DNA of 64,000 nt from the NCBI GenBank assembly GCA_014859685.1, contig JACUTU010000002.1, positions 124,001-188,000 on the forward strand. The letters are read 5' to 3'. This stretch comes from Sulfurospirillum sp. Its GTDB lineage: Bacteria > Campylobacterota > Campylobacteria > Campylobacterales > Sulfurospirillaceae. This document shows positions 52,777 to 62,406 of this stretch, piece by piece (positions within the stretch are counted from its first letter, which is position 1; each line of letters begins with the position of its first letter). Position numbers and translations under genes: made by a program. Under the pieces are notes generated by a model. That model saw nothing but the letters and a program-made list of their open reading frames with translations. It was not told the DNA's origin and ran no database searches.

Positions 52777-53382
52777 ATGATAAAAAGTTTTTTTACCGAT
52801 AGATATACCGCGTTAGATGTAGAGACGCAGATTGGGGATCGTGTGCTTTTTACGATGCAACAAGTGCATGGCTCACATGTAAGCGTTGTGGATAAAAATT
52901 CTTTACATGTAAGTATAAAAACAGACGCACTCATAAGCTGCGAACATGGTGTTGCATTGTGTGTTGTGGTAGCTGATTGTAATCCTATCTTGTGTTGGGA
53001 TGAGCATTTGGGCGTTATTGCGGCAGTACATGCAGGGCGTATTGGCTCTTATGAGGGGATTTTGCAAAAAACGCTCATGAGAATGCAAAAAGAATTTATT
53101 TGTAAACCTTGGAATATACATGTAAGCATAGGACCATCGATTCGTTCTTGTTGCTATGAAGTTGGCAATGAAGTAATACACGGATTTGAAGAATTTACGC
53201 ATGATAAAGATGGTAAAATTTATCTTGATTTACTCAAGCTTAATCTCAAACAAGCCAAAGATGCGGGCGTGTTAGAAAAAAATATTGCATACTCACCTGT
53301 CTGTACGCATTGCGATGCGAACTATTTTTCTTATCGAAGAGAAAAAACAACAAAACGATTTTGTGGAGTGATTTATCAGTAA
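52777..53382 (+). CDS. pgeF: PgeF/YfiH-type laccase-domain protein
   Basis: 201 residues of the multicopper-oxidase-like YfiH/PgeF family, shorter than the usual 240. Metal ligands are visible: QQVHGSHV (about 28-35), VVADCNPIL (about 67-75), AAVHAGRIGS (about 87-96) and the CSFR-like end SYRREKTTKRFCG. PgeF edits muropeptides by removing wrongly inserted L-Ser; older names are polyphenol oxidase or laccase. It starts immediately after the ribE stop, so the two are cotranscribed. Three copies of the iterated palindrome or its near variants lie inside it. Confidence 0.88.
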   Translation: MIKSFFTDRYTALDVETQIGDRVLFTMQQVHGSHVSVVDKNSLHVSIKTDALISCEHGVALCVVVADCNPILCWDEHLGVIAAVHAGRIGSYEGILQKTLMRMQKEFICKPWNIHVSIGPSIRSCCYEVGNEVIHGFEEFTHDKDGKIYLDLLKLNLKQAKDAGVLEKNIAYSPVCTHCDANYFSYRREKTTKRFCGVIYQ

Positions 53383-53424
53383 ATAACTGTTTTAGGAGTT
53401 AATTTTTCATTTGTTGTTTTTGTA

Positions 53425-53658
53425 TTAAAATTTAATATTTTTTGAGATATAATAGATCTCTAGATTATAAAAAAGTTGATTTATCGTCTAACTGTGGGTG
53501 TTAGTGATGCGTTGAAACTTATGCTCAATTATGTTATTGCACAACCAAAAGATACAGACGAGTAAGACGGATTGTTGTAAATAGTTCAATGAAGGGTTGT
53601 ATTTGTTGGGCGAATTCACTCTTTTTAAAAGTTTAAAATTAATAAAAAAGGGTTAACT
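53425..53658 (+). promoter_or_regulatory. Candidate pel promoter and about 200-nt leader
   Basis: The 276-nt gap 53383-53658 has a TATAAT at 53448-53453 with a weak TTAAAA 17 nt upstream (53425-53430). Transcription would start near 53460, leaving about 200 nt before pelC. The leader holds a 29-codon frame starting at TTG 53476 (IYRLTVGVSDALKLMLNY, ending 53565) without a good ribosome site, and no recognised riboswitch. A c-di-GMP-related or leader-peptide control would be possible but is unproven. Confidence 0.4.
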
Positions 53659-54180
53659 ATGAAATGGTTATATAGTACTGCGTTTGTTATTGGAATGATA
53701 TTTTTGTCTGGATGTTCAACCGCAACGATTGTAACAACTGAAAAGTCTTTACCAAAGACATATTGGGATGTTAATGGAACTTATAATGAAAAACGCGATG
53801 TTAGCATTGCCTTGTTTAGATTAAATAACTATACAGATACGCCACAAGCAGGTATGAGAGCTTCAAATATTATAGAAGGGATTTTAGTTGCCAAAGGTTA
53901 TACGATAATAAATCACATGGATGATAAGGTTTCTTCTATAGATAAAGCTAAAAAAATTGCTAAAGAAGACGGCTCCAAATACTTCATGTACGGTGGCGTG
54001 AGTGAATGGCGCTACAAAACAGGAATAGACGGAGAACCTGCTGTTAGTATTCAATGCAGTTTATATAACTCACAAAATGCAGATTTAGTTTGGAGTGCTA
54101 CGGGTTCAGATAGTGACTGGGGCAACGCTTCTATAGGAACTACCGCTCAGGATCTTCTGAGCGAAATGATGTCAGATTGA
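53659..54180 (+). CDS. pelC: PelC, outer-membrane lipoprotein of Pel export
   Basis: 173 residues, the length of Pseudomonas PelC (172). Lipobox LSGC at residues 17-20 after a hydrophobic signal. The body has the PelC pattern (VSIALFRLNNYTDTPQAGMR; ASNIIEGILVAKGY; YGGVSEWRYKTGIDGEPAVS; LVWSATGSDSDWG; AQDLLSEMM). PelC forms a periplasmic ring under the PelB barrel that funnels the cationic polymer outward. Here it opens the operon, unlike the usual pelABCDEFG order. AAGGG precedes ATG 53659. Confidence 0.88.
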   Translation: MKWLYSTAFVIGMIFLSGCSTATIVTTEKSLPKTYWDVNGTYNEKRDVSIALFRLNNYTDTPQAGMRASNIIEGILVAKGYTIINHMDDKVSSIDKAKKIAKEDGSKYFMYGGVSEWRYKTGIDGEPAVSIQCSLYNSQNADLVWSATGSDSDWGNASIGTTAQDLLSEMMSD

Positions 54181-54207
54181 TTTTGATTTGATAAAAGTCT
54201 TGTGTAA

Positions 54208-55566
54208 ATGAAAGTAAAATATAATCGTATCCAAGAGAGAACTGCTCTTGAATCTCTGCTAAAGATAATTCATGATTATGCATATGCTGAAACACTTGTA
54301 ATTGTTTCGATATATCTCGCAATAGGCTATGTCATAAACCCTCATGATATTTGCATACTTAATGGGGAAGTTCCGTATATTTTAATTTTGTTGGCAATCA
54401 TTACCCTCTTTCATGGTTTTGAAAATGGAATTTTAACTATGGGGATTATTGCTGTTGTGATGTGGTATTTTTACCCTACATTTGAATACATTGAATTTTT
54501 AGTTGCTTTAATGATGACGATGATTTTTAGTGAATTTCATTATTATTGGACAAAAAAAGTAAAAACAGCTGAAATAAATGCAGATTATAGAGGTGTAAAA
54601 CTTGATGAACTTTCCAAAGCATTTTACACTCTGAAAATTTCTCATGATCAATTAGAAAAAAACTATGTAATCAAGCCTATGAGTATTAGAAATTCCATAG
54701 AACATATCATAAATAAAAACATAGAGATAGACGCAAAGTATGATACAACACAAAGAGACAAAGAGTACTATTTAAACTTTTTAGTACTGCTTAAAAAATC
54801 TTTTAATGTTCAGGGCGCAATAATTATGTATAAACAAGATGACCAAAGCGACGAGCCTTTAAGCGAAAAAACTGCGGCTATAGTCTTTGGGAGTGGTGTT
54901 CAAGAAGAGGCGATAGAAGATGTGTTTAAAAATTATTTGGTAGATAAAGCAGTGAGTCGTATGACTTCTATCTACATTTCGGACAAACAAGGAGAACCAA
55001 CCGTTACCCCTGATGTCAATAGTAATTACATAGCCGCATTACCAGCCATACAAGAGAATAAAGTAGTGAGTGTTCTGATTATCAAAAAAATGCCTTTCAT
55101 GGCGTTTAACAAAGAAAATCTGACATCTATTTCTATTTTGATGGAATATTTTTCTATCGAAATAAGACATAAAGATATCTTGCGTACTTCCGGGGATATC
55201 GACATAATTGAAGATGAGAAGTTTAGATTTGAGTATATGCGTCTGAAGTATCTTTATGAAAAATATAAAGTGACATCAATTGTTTTAGTTATCCGAGTCA
55301 GCAACGAACTTCAGGCAACGCGTATTCATGAAAAAATAATCAAAATGTTACGCGCACTTGACATGGTCACGATTGTTAAGCAGAATGAACTTTATTATCT
55401 AACACTCATGTTTCCTTTGCATGACAAAGCGGCTGCATTAGGCTATCTTAACCGTTTGCTAGGTGCATTAGACGAAGAAAAAGATAAAAATTTTACTTAT
55501 ATGACCTTTGACTTTTCTCAAACTCGTTTATTAAATAAATATTTGAGAGAGGATTATGACGCATAA
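54208..55566 (+). CDS. pelD: PelD, c-di-GMP receptor of Pel synthesis
   Basis: 452 residues, as in Pseudomonas PelD (455). Four membrane helices lie in residues 30-115 (IVSIYLAIGYVI, ILILLAIITLFHGF, GIIAVVMWYFYPTF, FLVALMMTMIF). A GAF-like domain spans about 175-320 and a degenerate GGDEF domain about 330-450 with no catalytic GGDEF loop. Arg382-Ala-Leu-Asp385 (MLRALDMV) is in the position expected for the RxxD inhibitory-type site through which PelD binds c-di-GMP. It would activate the PelF glycosyltransferase when c-di-GMP is high. Confidence 0.87.
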   Translation: MKVKYNRIQERTALESLLKIIHDYAYAETLVIVSIYLAIGYVINPHDICILNGEVPYILILLAIITLFHGFENGILTMGIIAVVMWYFYPTFEYIEFLVALMMTMIFSEFHYYWTKKVKTAEINADYRGVKLDELSKAFYTLKISHDQLEKNYVIKPMSIRNSIEHIINKNIEIDAKYDTTQRDKEYYLNFLVLLKKSFNVQGAIIMYKQDDQSDEPLSEKTAAIVFGSGVQEEAIEDVFKNYLVDKAVSRMTSIYISDKQGEPTVTPDVNSNYIAALPAIQENKVVSVLIIKKMPFMAFNKENLTSISILMEYFSIEIRHKDILRTSGDIDIIEDEKFRFEYMRLKYLYEKYKVTSIVLVIRVSNELQATRIHEKIIKMLRALDMVTIVKQNELYYLTLMFPLHDKAAALGYLNRLLGALDEEKDKNFTYMTFDFSQTRLLNKYLREDYDA

Positions 55567-56779
55567 TTTTCTCTATTCGCTTGAGCCATATTTTTTTTTA
55601 TTGTATGTTGCACATATTTTTATCAGTCTTGTTGTGGCTATCGTACTTTCCAAATACACACTCAAGCGTTTTGCGATCAATACGAAAGAGATGCAAAAAA
55701 AAGATGCACATAGATTAGAAGAAATTGTAGATCAAAGCAGGTTTTTTAAACTGTTGTTTCAAATTTCTTTACATAAAAACAATCAAAAAACAAATATAGC
55801 GTTTATGTTTTTATTTAATATCACGATACCTGTTATAGGCTATGCATTTTCTATTTGGATTGCTTGGTATCTGAAAAATATTTCTTATGAGAAAAAAGTT
55901 TCAAATACAAATATTTTAAATCTTGATGAGTTTGGTGTCTCATTTTTAAAAGTTGAGAGAACTTTTGGTGAGGGCTCTATGTCAAAACTTATAAAAAACA
56001 AATACACACCCAAGACTCAAAAGCTCAAAGCTTTATCTACGCTTGCCGATAACCTTTCTCCTGCAAATTTGAAAATAATTAGACAAACTTTGTCGAGTAC
56101 TGATGATGAAATTCGTATGTTTGGTTATGCAATCATAAATAAAGCAGAAAAGGCTCTAAATATAAAAATAAACCATTATCTAGAAATTTTAAATGATCAA
56201 GAAAAGCAAAAAACTGCTGAGAAGAAAGCCTTTGCGGCTAAAGAATTAGCATATTTATATTGGGAAATGATTTACACAGAGTTGTCAGATGAAAGTCTAA
56301 AAGATAATTTTTTAGAGGATGTTATAAAATATATTAATTTAGCAAAAAGTTTTTATCTTTCTGCGTTTTCAAATCTCCATAGTAAAATACAAGAGTATGA
56401 AATCCGTCTAAAAAATATTCCTGTATCGGTGCAAATTTCTAAAGAAACTCCCTATGAGCAAACAGCAGAATATTACAAACAAAATCTAAAAATTGCAAAT
56501 GAAACATTTGAAAAATACAATGAAATATGTACAAATTTGTATATACTCATGGGGCGTGTATATATGAGCAAAAAAGAGTATGAAAGTGCGAAGTCCGAGT
56601 TTGTTTTAGCCCAGCAATTGCATGAACAGCAGTTGTCGTTTATCGCTCCGTATTTGGCTGAGATATATTTTTTAACAGGTAATTATACTGTTGTTAATGC
56701 TATTTTAAACAATACAAAAGATTTAGAATTGAATTCTACTCTTTATCCAATTATAAAACAGTGGAAGGTTTCTTCATGA
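55556..56779 (+). CDS. pelE: PelE, TPR inner-membrane protein of Pel synthesis
   Basis: 407 residues. Two N-terminal membrane helices (about 10-32 and 80-105) and a cytoplasmic helical part with tetratricopeptide-like repeats (YILMGRVYMSKKEYESAKSE near residue 335; LAEIYFLTGNYTVVNAIL near 375). PelE scaffolds PelD and the synthase. It is longer than Pseudomonas PelE (329). It overlaps pelD by 11 nt and pelF by 4 nt (ATGA). Assignment depends partly on position. Confidence 0.8.
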   Translation: MTHNFLYSLEPYFFLLYVAHIFISLVVAIVLSKYTLKRFAINTKEMQKKDAHRLEEIVDQSRFFKLLFQISLHKNNQKTNIAFMFLFNITIPVIGYAFSIWIAWYLKNISYEKKVSNTNILNLDEFGVSFLKVERTFGEGSMSKLIKNKYTPKTQKLKALSTLADNLSPANLKIIRQTLSSTDDEIRMFGYAIINKAEKALNIKINHYLEILNDQEKQKTAEKKAFAAKELAYLYWEMIYTELSDESLKDNFLEDVIKYINLAKSFYLSAFSNLHSKIQEYEIRLKNIPVSVQISKETPYEQTAEYYKQNLKIANETFEKYNEICTNLYILMGRVYMSKKEYESAKSEFVLAQQLHEQQLSFIAPYLAEIYFLTGNYTVVNAILNNTKDLELNSTLYPIIKQWKVSS

Positions 56780-58491
56780 GTGTGCCATTTCCAAAAAGCG
56801 AGAGTGTAGATATTATGCTTTTTTCAGAAGGAACATATCCTTATGTAAAAGGTGGTGTTTCTGCTTGGTTGCTGCAATTGATTAAGGGTTTGCCTGAGTA
56901 TACCTTTGGTGTTTGTTTTATCGGCGCACAAGAGATGGTTGATGGCAAAAAAATGGAGATAAGTTATGAGTTTCCTCCAAATTTAAAGCATCTTGAAGTA
57001 CACTACCTTTTTGACAAAAACGAGGCGTTAAAGCCAAGCCGCATTAAAGGAAGTAAAAAAGGTTTTGAGGCTGTTGCATCACTCTATAACTCATTTATAA
57101 ACGCTAAGGCCAAAGACATACCCGCAGTGCTTCAGAAGGTGAGTTTTTATACACAAGATGTAACATTTAAAGATTTTTTATTTTCTGAACGCTCTTGGGA
57201 ATTTATCAACAAAATATATATGAAAAATTGTCCCGATGTACCTTTTGTAGATTATTTTTGGACTTTAAGAAATATTCATAAGCCAATCTGGATTTTAGCG
57301 GAGATTGTAGAAAAATTGCCACAAGCTAAGATTTTTCACTCTCCATCGACCGGTTACGCAGGGTTCTTGGGCGCACTTTCTTCTTATAATACCAATAGAC
57401 CTTTTATCTTGACAGAACATGGAATTTATACACGAGAGAGAAAAATAGATATGCTCTCTGCTGAGTGGATTGAATATAAAAAGCCGAGTTTGCTCCAGCA
57501 GCCAGAAGAATATAACTACATAAAAAAGATGTGGGTAAGCTTCTTTGATAAGATAGGAATTTTTTGTTATCACCGTTCAAATCATATTCTTTCTTTATTT
57601 TCAGGAGCCCAAAAAATTCAGATAAATTTTGGTGCAAATGAAAACCGCACGATGGTTATTCCAAACGGTGTTGATGTTGATGGTCTTGGAGCAACAATGG
57701 CATACCGAACCCAAACTCCAAGACCCATTATAACCCTCATCGGAAGAGTTGTGCCTATTAAAGATATCAAAACATTTATTCGTGCTATCAAAATCACCTC
57801 ACAGTTTATCCCTGAGGTAGAAGGTTGGATCGTCGGTGCGGTTGATGAAGATATCGAGTATGTAACTGAGTGCCAACAAATGGCTTTGTCACTTGGGCTT
57901 AAATCAAAAATGCAAATATTTGATGGCAATAAAAGTGATATGACACCAGAGGAAATAGAAGCAAGCAGTGATAAAATAAAACTCTTTGGACACAGTGACA
58001 TTAAAAAAATTCTTCCAAAATCTGCCTTGCAAACTTTATCCTCTATTAGTGAAGGTATGCCTCTGGTTATTTTAGAAGGTTTTGCTGCGGGAGTTCCTTG
58101 TGTAGCGACGGATGTTGGAAGCTGTCGAGATTTAATCGAAGGTGGAATTGATGAAGCGGACTTGGCTATAGGTTTGGCGGGAGCCATCACGGGTATCGCA
58201 AACCCTGGGGCATTGGCAAAGCAGTATGTGAGATTCTTAAACTTTGAAAACGGAGATTGGAAAAGAGCGCAGAAAGCAGGATTACAAAGAGTTGAAAAAT
58301 ATTATAGACAAGAGTTCTTCTTGCGAGATTACAGAGAAATATATAACCAAGCGTTACCATTAACATGGAATGAATTAAAAACAAAAATATTTCCTTTTTA
58401 TCTACCAAAAAAACCGCCTTATCCAAAAGTAATGTTGAGAAGATTTAGCATTAAGAAATTTACTCTTGATCGAAAAGATAAGGTGAAATAA
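56776..58491 (+). CDS. pelF: PelF, Pel glycosyltransferase
   Basis: 571-residue GT4-family cytoplasmic glycosyltransferase that polymerises the Pel polysaccharide from UDP-sugars. PelF start motif LFSEGTYPYVKGGVSAW (residues 15-31), acceptor region TEHGIYTRERKID, nucleotide-sugar domain VIPNGVDVDG, ITLIGRVVPIKDIKTFI, and the E-x7-E motif in SEGMPLVILEGFAAGVP followed by VATDVGSCRDLIEG. ATG 56776 is preferred because it overlaps the pelE stop (ATGA). Somewhat longer than the Pseudomonas protein (507). Confidence 0.93.
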   Translation: MSVPFPKSESVDIMLFSEGTYPYVKGGVSAWLLQLIKGLPEYTFGVCFIGAQEMVDGKKMEISYEFPPNLKHLEVHYLFDKNEALKPSRIKGSKKGFEAVASLYNSFINAKAKDIPAVLQKVSFYTQDVTFKDFLFSERSWEFINKIYMKNCPDVPFVDYFWTLRNIHKPIWILAEIVEKLPQAKIFHSPSTGYAGFLGALSSYNTNRPFILTEHGIYTRERKIDMLSAEWIEYKKPSLLQQPEEYNYIKKMWVSFFDKIGIFCYHRSNHILSLFSGAQKIQINFGANENRTMVIPNGVDVDGLGATMAYRTQTPRPIITLIGRVVPIKDIKTFIRAIKITSQFIPEVEGWIVGAVDEDIEYVTECQQMALSLGLKSKMQIFDGNKSDMTPEEIEASSDKIKLFGHSDIKKILPKSALQTLSSISEGMPLVILEGFAAGVPCVATDVGSCRDLIEGGIDEADLAIGLAGAITGIANPGALAKQYVRFLNFENGDWKRAQKAGLQRVEKYYRQEFFLRDYREIYNQALPLTWNELKTKIFPFYLPKKPPYPKVMLRRFSIKKFTLDRKDKVK

Positions 58492-59864
58492 TGGCCGGCA
58501 TTGGTTTTGAACTTAGAAAAATGCTCAAAGAAGATAGGATACTGTCGCTGACAAAAGTGTATGGATATTCTGCGATTTTAAGTTCCGGACCTTGGGTAAT
58601 TTCTATTTTGGCAATCGTTCTTGTTGGTTTTATCAATTTAGCAAATGTAGGAGAAGCGAGCGATGCGTTTAGGTTTCAAGTTGTTATTACCTATGCTATA
58701 GCATTGGCCTCAAGTCTTATTATCACGGGTATTTTACAGCTTCCATTTACGCGTTATGTAGCCGATTTGATTTTCAATAAACGCGAAGATGAAATTTTAC
58801 CATCATATTTTGGTGCAATTTTTATGGCGTGGGCATTGGGTCTACCGACAGTTGTGCCTTTTTATATCTGGGTATTTCAAGGTCAAAGCATCGTACTTTT
58901 AATAGGTGTGATTTGCACATTTCTCATTCTTTGTGGAGTGTGGATATCAAGTATATTGGCCGCAAGCTTAAAGCATTATCATGGCGTTGTATTGGCCTAC
59001 TTTGTCTCCTACGCGCTGATTGTATTGTTTTCATATTACTTAGGTGAGAGCATAGAGATGTTAATCTATATATTTTTTGGAGGAAATGCTATTTTATTTG
59101 TGACATTAATGACGCTGATTATTAAAAGTTACAACTCCTCTATATTTATGAAAATTCACTTCTTTTTGGCACCTAATTTTTATTGGACTTTGGGTATTGC
59201 AGGATTAGCTTATAATCTGGGTGCTTGGGTGGATAAATTTATATTTTGGTACCATCCGGCTACAGGCCATGTAATTATAGGCAAACTTAATGCATCTATC
59301 GTTTATGATATTCCAATATTTTTGGCATATTTATCGATTTTACCTAGTATGGCAATCTTTTTTTATCGTCTAGAATCAGATTTTGCCGAAAAATATGATT
59401 TATATTATGACGCAGTTAGAGGCGGCGGCACACTGAGTATTATAAAAAAATACAGAAATGAAATGGTGAATGTTATTCGTCATGCAATTCATGAAATTCT
59501 TATGATACAAGGTATCTTGGATATTGTATTATTCTTGACTGTACCGACTATTTTTGAGATCTTAAATATACCTCAGCTGTATTTGGGTCTACTTTATATC
59601 TTAACTATAGGCGCAATGCTGCAAGTTGCGTTTATGTCGGTTTTGGCCATTTTATATTATTTGGATAGAAAAAAAGTTGCTATGTGGCTTTGCATAAGTT
59701 TTTTTGTAGGAAATGCGGTATTGACGCTTATATCTATCAATATGGGACCGGCAATGTTTGGGTATGGGTACACCGTATCTTTGTTAATAGTTTTTATGGC
59801 TGCCCTTGTTGTGATTAGAAATGAAGTAAATAGGTTGGATTATGAAACATTTATGTTGCAGTAA
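58491..59864 (+). CDS. pelG: PelG, inner-membrane Pel transport protein
   Basis: 457 residues with about twelve membrane helices, MOP/PST-exporter-like. The N-terminus AGIGFELRKMLKEDR and LSSGPWVISILAIV is characteristic of PelG. Its ATG shares the last base of the pelF stop (TAATG). Together with PelD, PelE and PelF it forms the synthase and moves the chain across the inner membrane. Confidence 0.94.
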   Translation: MAGIGFELRKMLKEDRILSLTKVYGYSAILSSGPWVISILAIVLVGFINLANVGEASDAFRFQVVITYAIALASSLIITGILQLPFTRYVADLIFNKREDEILPSYFGAIFMAWALGLPTVVPFYIWVFQGQSIVLLIGVICTFLILCGVWISSILAASLKHYHGVVLAYFVSYALIVLFSYYLGESIEMLIYIFFGGNAILFVTLMTLIIKSYNSSIFMKIHFFLAPNFYWTLGIAGLAYNLGAWVDKFIFWYHPATGHVIIGKLNASIVYDIPIFLAYLSILPSMAIFFYRLESDFAEKYDLYYDAVRGGGTLSIIKKYRNEMVNVIRHAIHEILMIQGILDIVLFLTVPTIFEILNIPQLYLGLLYILTIGAMLQVAFMSVLAILYYLDRKKVAMWLCISFFVGNAVLTLISINMGPAMFGYGYTVSLLIVFMAALVVIRNEVNRLDYETFMLQ

Positions 59865-62406
59865 GTTTTTAACGCTTTTACTTTTTTTAACAACCTCTTT
59901 ATTGGCTTCCTTGGGAGACAAAAGCGCGATTATATATTATGCAAAAAACATCTCTTACCCGATGGTTGGGATTCATGACTACATCGTAATCAATCCAGAG
60001 AATACCAATACAAAAACACATGGATTTTCGGTCTATAGGCATAAGATATATGCACGCATATCTGTAAATGTAAATGAACTTGAAAAAATAACACAAAAGC
60101 AGATGCAAGAAGGCTATGAAAATTTCTTTCTTGACATCCAAGAGAGTGCAGCTGACAAAAAAGAATTGGTAAAATTTATAAAATCTTTTCATGAGCAGTA
60201 TCCACATAATAAGCTTATTGTCAATGGAAAATTTGATATTTTTGATGCTGTGTCGAGTTATATAAATGCAGTCATTTTTGATGTAGAGATGGATACAAAA
60301 TCAAGAAAGCAAAAAATAAAAAAAGCAAAATCTCTTGGATTGGATGTCATTCAAATCGAGTATGCACCAATCATGCAAAACGAAACAACTCAAGCGAACA
60401 TCAACGAAGCGATACATGCAGGAGTGATTCCTTATGTAACAAATCATACTTTTGACAACTATGGCATATCTTCAAAAAACGCCATCAAACGCGAAGTTTT
60501 TACACTTATAGATGAAAGTATACATGACAGGAGTGTTCTCTCCGCCCACCAACACGGAGCAGTAGTTTTTGAGTATCTTGGCTATATTCAAAAATTGTAT
60601 GATGTCAATAAAGGCTTGCCGGACATAGATGGCATGAAGCATTACGCAGGTGTTGTTATTTGGTTGAGCAGAGATTATGAGTCTCCAAAAAAGCTTATAG
60701 AATGGGTACTGGCTTTACAAAAAGAAGGTATCAAAGTTGCGTTTGCGAGTAGCTTCGGCTTAAATGTTGATGGCATATTGTTAAAACAATTGGGCATAGA
60801 TATGTATGACGGTGATACGGCTATAAGCAATAAAAAAACAATCATACAAAGAGATGAAATGATAGGCTTTGAGATAGAACCGTCTTTGAGTGCCCAGAGC
60901 ATATATCTCAACCCTAGCAATTCTAAAGCACTTTTAACCTATGAAGATACAAACAAATTGCGTTCTGTTCCCTCAGCCATAACGCCTTGGGGCGGGTATG
61001 CAATCGCTGAATCTTTTATGCTGGAATTAAATGATGAAAATATTTGGATTATTGACCCGTTTAAATTTTTTGCAGAGGCTCTACGACTAGAAAAATTGCC
61101 GGTTCCTGATGTTACGACCCAAAATGGAAACAGATTACTTTTTACACATATAGACGGTGATGGAATTATGAATTATGTCGAATCAAATCCCAATCGCTTC
61201 TCGGGAGATATGATTTTAGAAGAGATTCTCAAACCTTACAAAATACCGCATTCTGTTTCTATTATCGGTGCCGAAGTTATGAATGAGGGGCTTTATCCTG
61301 AAATATCAGATAAGCTAATTACTCTAACACAAAAAATGTATAGCTTAGAAAATGTAGAAGCCGCAACACATACCTTTACACACCCCTTTATTTGGAGCAA
61401 AATTAAAAACGGCAATTTGGATGAAAAGTATAGACTAAAAGTTAAAAATTATAATTTTTCTCTCCACAATGAATTGGGTGGAAGCTTGGCTTATATTAAT
61501 CAAGAACTGGTACGCAACGACAAACGAAAAGCAAAAACAGTTTTTTGGAGTGGTGATTGTGCCCCCATGGAAGATGTACTAGAATACACATATAAAAACA
61601 ACATACTTAACATCAACGGAGGTTATACGGTTATAAGTAATGCCAATCCATGGCTTACAAATGTGTCTCCTCTGGGCTTGGAACGAGGTGAGTATTATCA
61701 GATTTATACAGGTGCTCGAAATGAAAATATCTATACAAATTATTGGTTTGGTCCGTTCTGGGGATTTAAAAAAGTTGTTCAAACCTTTCAACTGACAAAC
61801 TCACCACGCAGATATAAACCTATAAATGTCAATTATCATCATTACTCAGGTTCGAAAACAGGTTCACTTAACGCCTTGAAATATATTTTTGATTGGGCAC
61901 TGCAACAAGATGTGATGCCGATTTTCACCTCAGAGTATATCCCAAAAGTAATGGATTTTTATACCGTTTCTATGGCTAGAGAAAATGATTCATGGTTTGT
62001 AGAAGGAATGAGAGACCTCAAAACTCTCCGAATCGAAGAACAAAACGCAGGAGTAGATTTAGATAAATCATCTTCTGCATTGGGTCTTAAACATTTTGAA
62101 AATCACACATATATAAGTTTAGATAATTCTGTGAAACACACCATAAAAATAGACAAAAGCGAAAGTTACAACAAGAGAAGCTATCTTGTTTCATCAAATG
62201 CAAAAGCGATAGAGCATACATATGCACCTAAAAATCAAACAATAAGTTTTGAAGGACATGTAGATTTAAAATTAAGCTTTTACCTTCCACAAGCGTGTAC
62301 GCTCGATGTAACACCTAAAAGCTACAAAACTCTCGTCAGTGGAAACAACATAAGTTTCGAGTTTACAAATACTAAAAAGGCTGTTGTGCATGCATTATGT
62401 AGATAG
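59842..62406 (+). CDS. pelA: PelA, periplasmic hydrolase/deacetylase of Pel modification
   Basis: 854 residues, shorter than Pseudomonas PelA (948). Signal peptide at 1-21 (LTLLLFLTTSLLA). The N-terminal glycoside-hydrolase-like barrel (about 30-270) includes FFLDIQESAADKKEL. The middle is a linker domain. A polysaccharide-deacetylase domain (about 425-700) has the metal/catalytic Asp in FTHIDGDGIMNY and the HxxxH pair in THTFTHPF. The C-terminal 100 residues are beta-rich. It deacetylates Pel so that it becomes cationic, and can hydrolyse it. It overlaps pelG by 23 nt. Confidence 0.88.
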   Translation: MKHLCCSKFLTLLLFLTTSLLASLGDKSAIIYYAKNISYPMVGIHDYIVINPENTNTKTHGFSVYRHKIYARISVNVNELEKITQKQMQEGYENFFLDIQESAADKKELVKFIKSFHEQYPHNKLIVNGKFDIFDAVSSYINAVIFDVEMDTKSRKQKIKKAKSLGLDVIQIEYAPIMQNETTQANINEAIHAGVIPYVTNHTFDNYGISSKNAIKREVFTLIDESIHDRSVLSAHQHGAVVFEYLGYIQKLYDVNKGLPDIDGMKHYAGVVIWLSRDYESPKKLIEWVLALQKEGIKVAFASSFGLNVDGILLKQLGIDMYDGDTAISNKKTIIQRDEMIGFEIEPSLSAQSIYLNPSNSKALLTYEDTNKLRSVPSAITPWGGYAIAESFMLELNDENIWIIDPFKFFAEALRLEKLPVPDVTTQNGNRLLFTHIDGDGIMNYVESNPNRFSGDMILEEILKPYKIPHSVSIIGAEVMNEGLYPEISDKLITLTQKMYSLENVEAATHTFTHPFIWSKIKNGNLDEKYRLKVKNYNFSLHNELGGSLAYINQELVRNDKRKAKTVFWSGDCAPMEDVLEYTYKNNILNINGGYTVISNANPWLTNVSPLGLERGEYYQIYTGARNENIYTNYWFGPFWGFKKVVQTFQLTNSPRRYKPINVNYHHYSGSKTGSLNALKYIFDWALQQDVMPIFTSEYIPKVMDFYTVSMARENDSWFVEGMRDLKTLRIEEQNAGVDLDKSSSALGLKHFENHTYISLDNSVKHTIKIDKSESYNKRSYLVSSNAKAIEHTYAPKNQTISFEGHVDLKLSFYLPQACTLDVTPKSYKTLVSGNNISFEFTNTKKAVVHALCR

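Larger units (their letters stand above)
3265..53124. repeat. Iterated palindrome TACATGTA (consensus TTACATGTAAG), 28 chromosomal copies
   Basis: Copies counted by eye start at 3265, 3396, 3474, 3947, 7854, 8100, 9540, 10191, 11519, 13459, 14105, 17098, 17400, 18966, 20478, 20936, 21233, 21808, 23340, 23972, 25264, 27809, 27826, 29400, 51599, 52382, 52904 and 53117, with one island copy at 47205. Most lie inside genes, often read as Leu-His-Val (TTA CAT GTA), on either strand. About one copy would be expected by chance in the 33.7 kb of flanks. The pst genes (1-3.2 kb) and the pel operon have none. Confidence 0.8.

Noticed and set aside
53476-53565. Small protein gene in the pel leader
   Set aside because: A plausible 29-codon frame exists but it starts with TTG, lacks a clear ribosome site and matches nothing recognised, so it is mentioned only as part of the leader.
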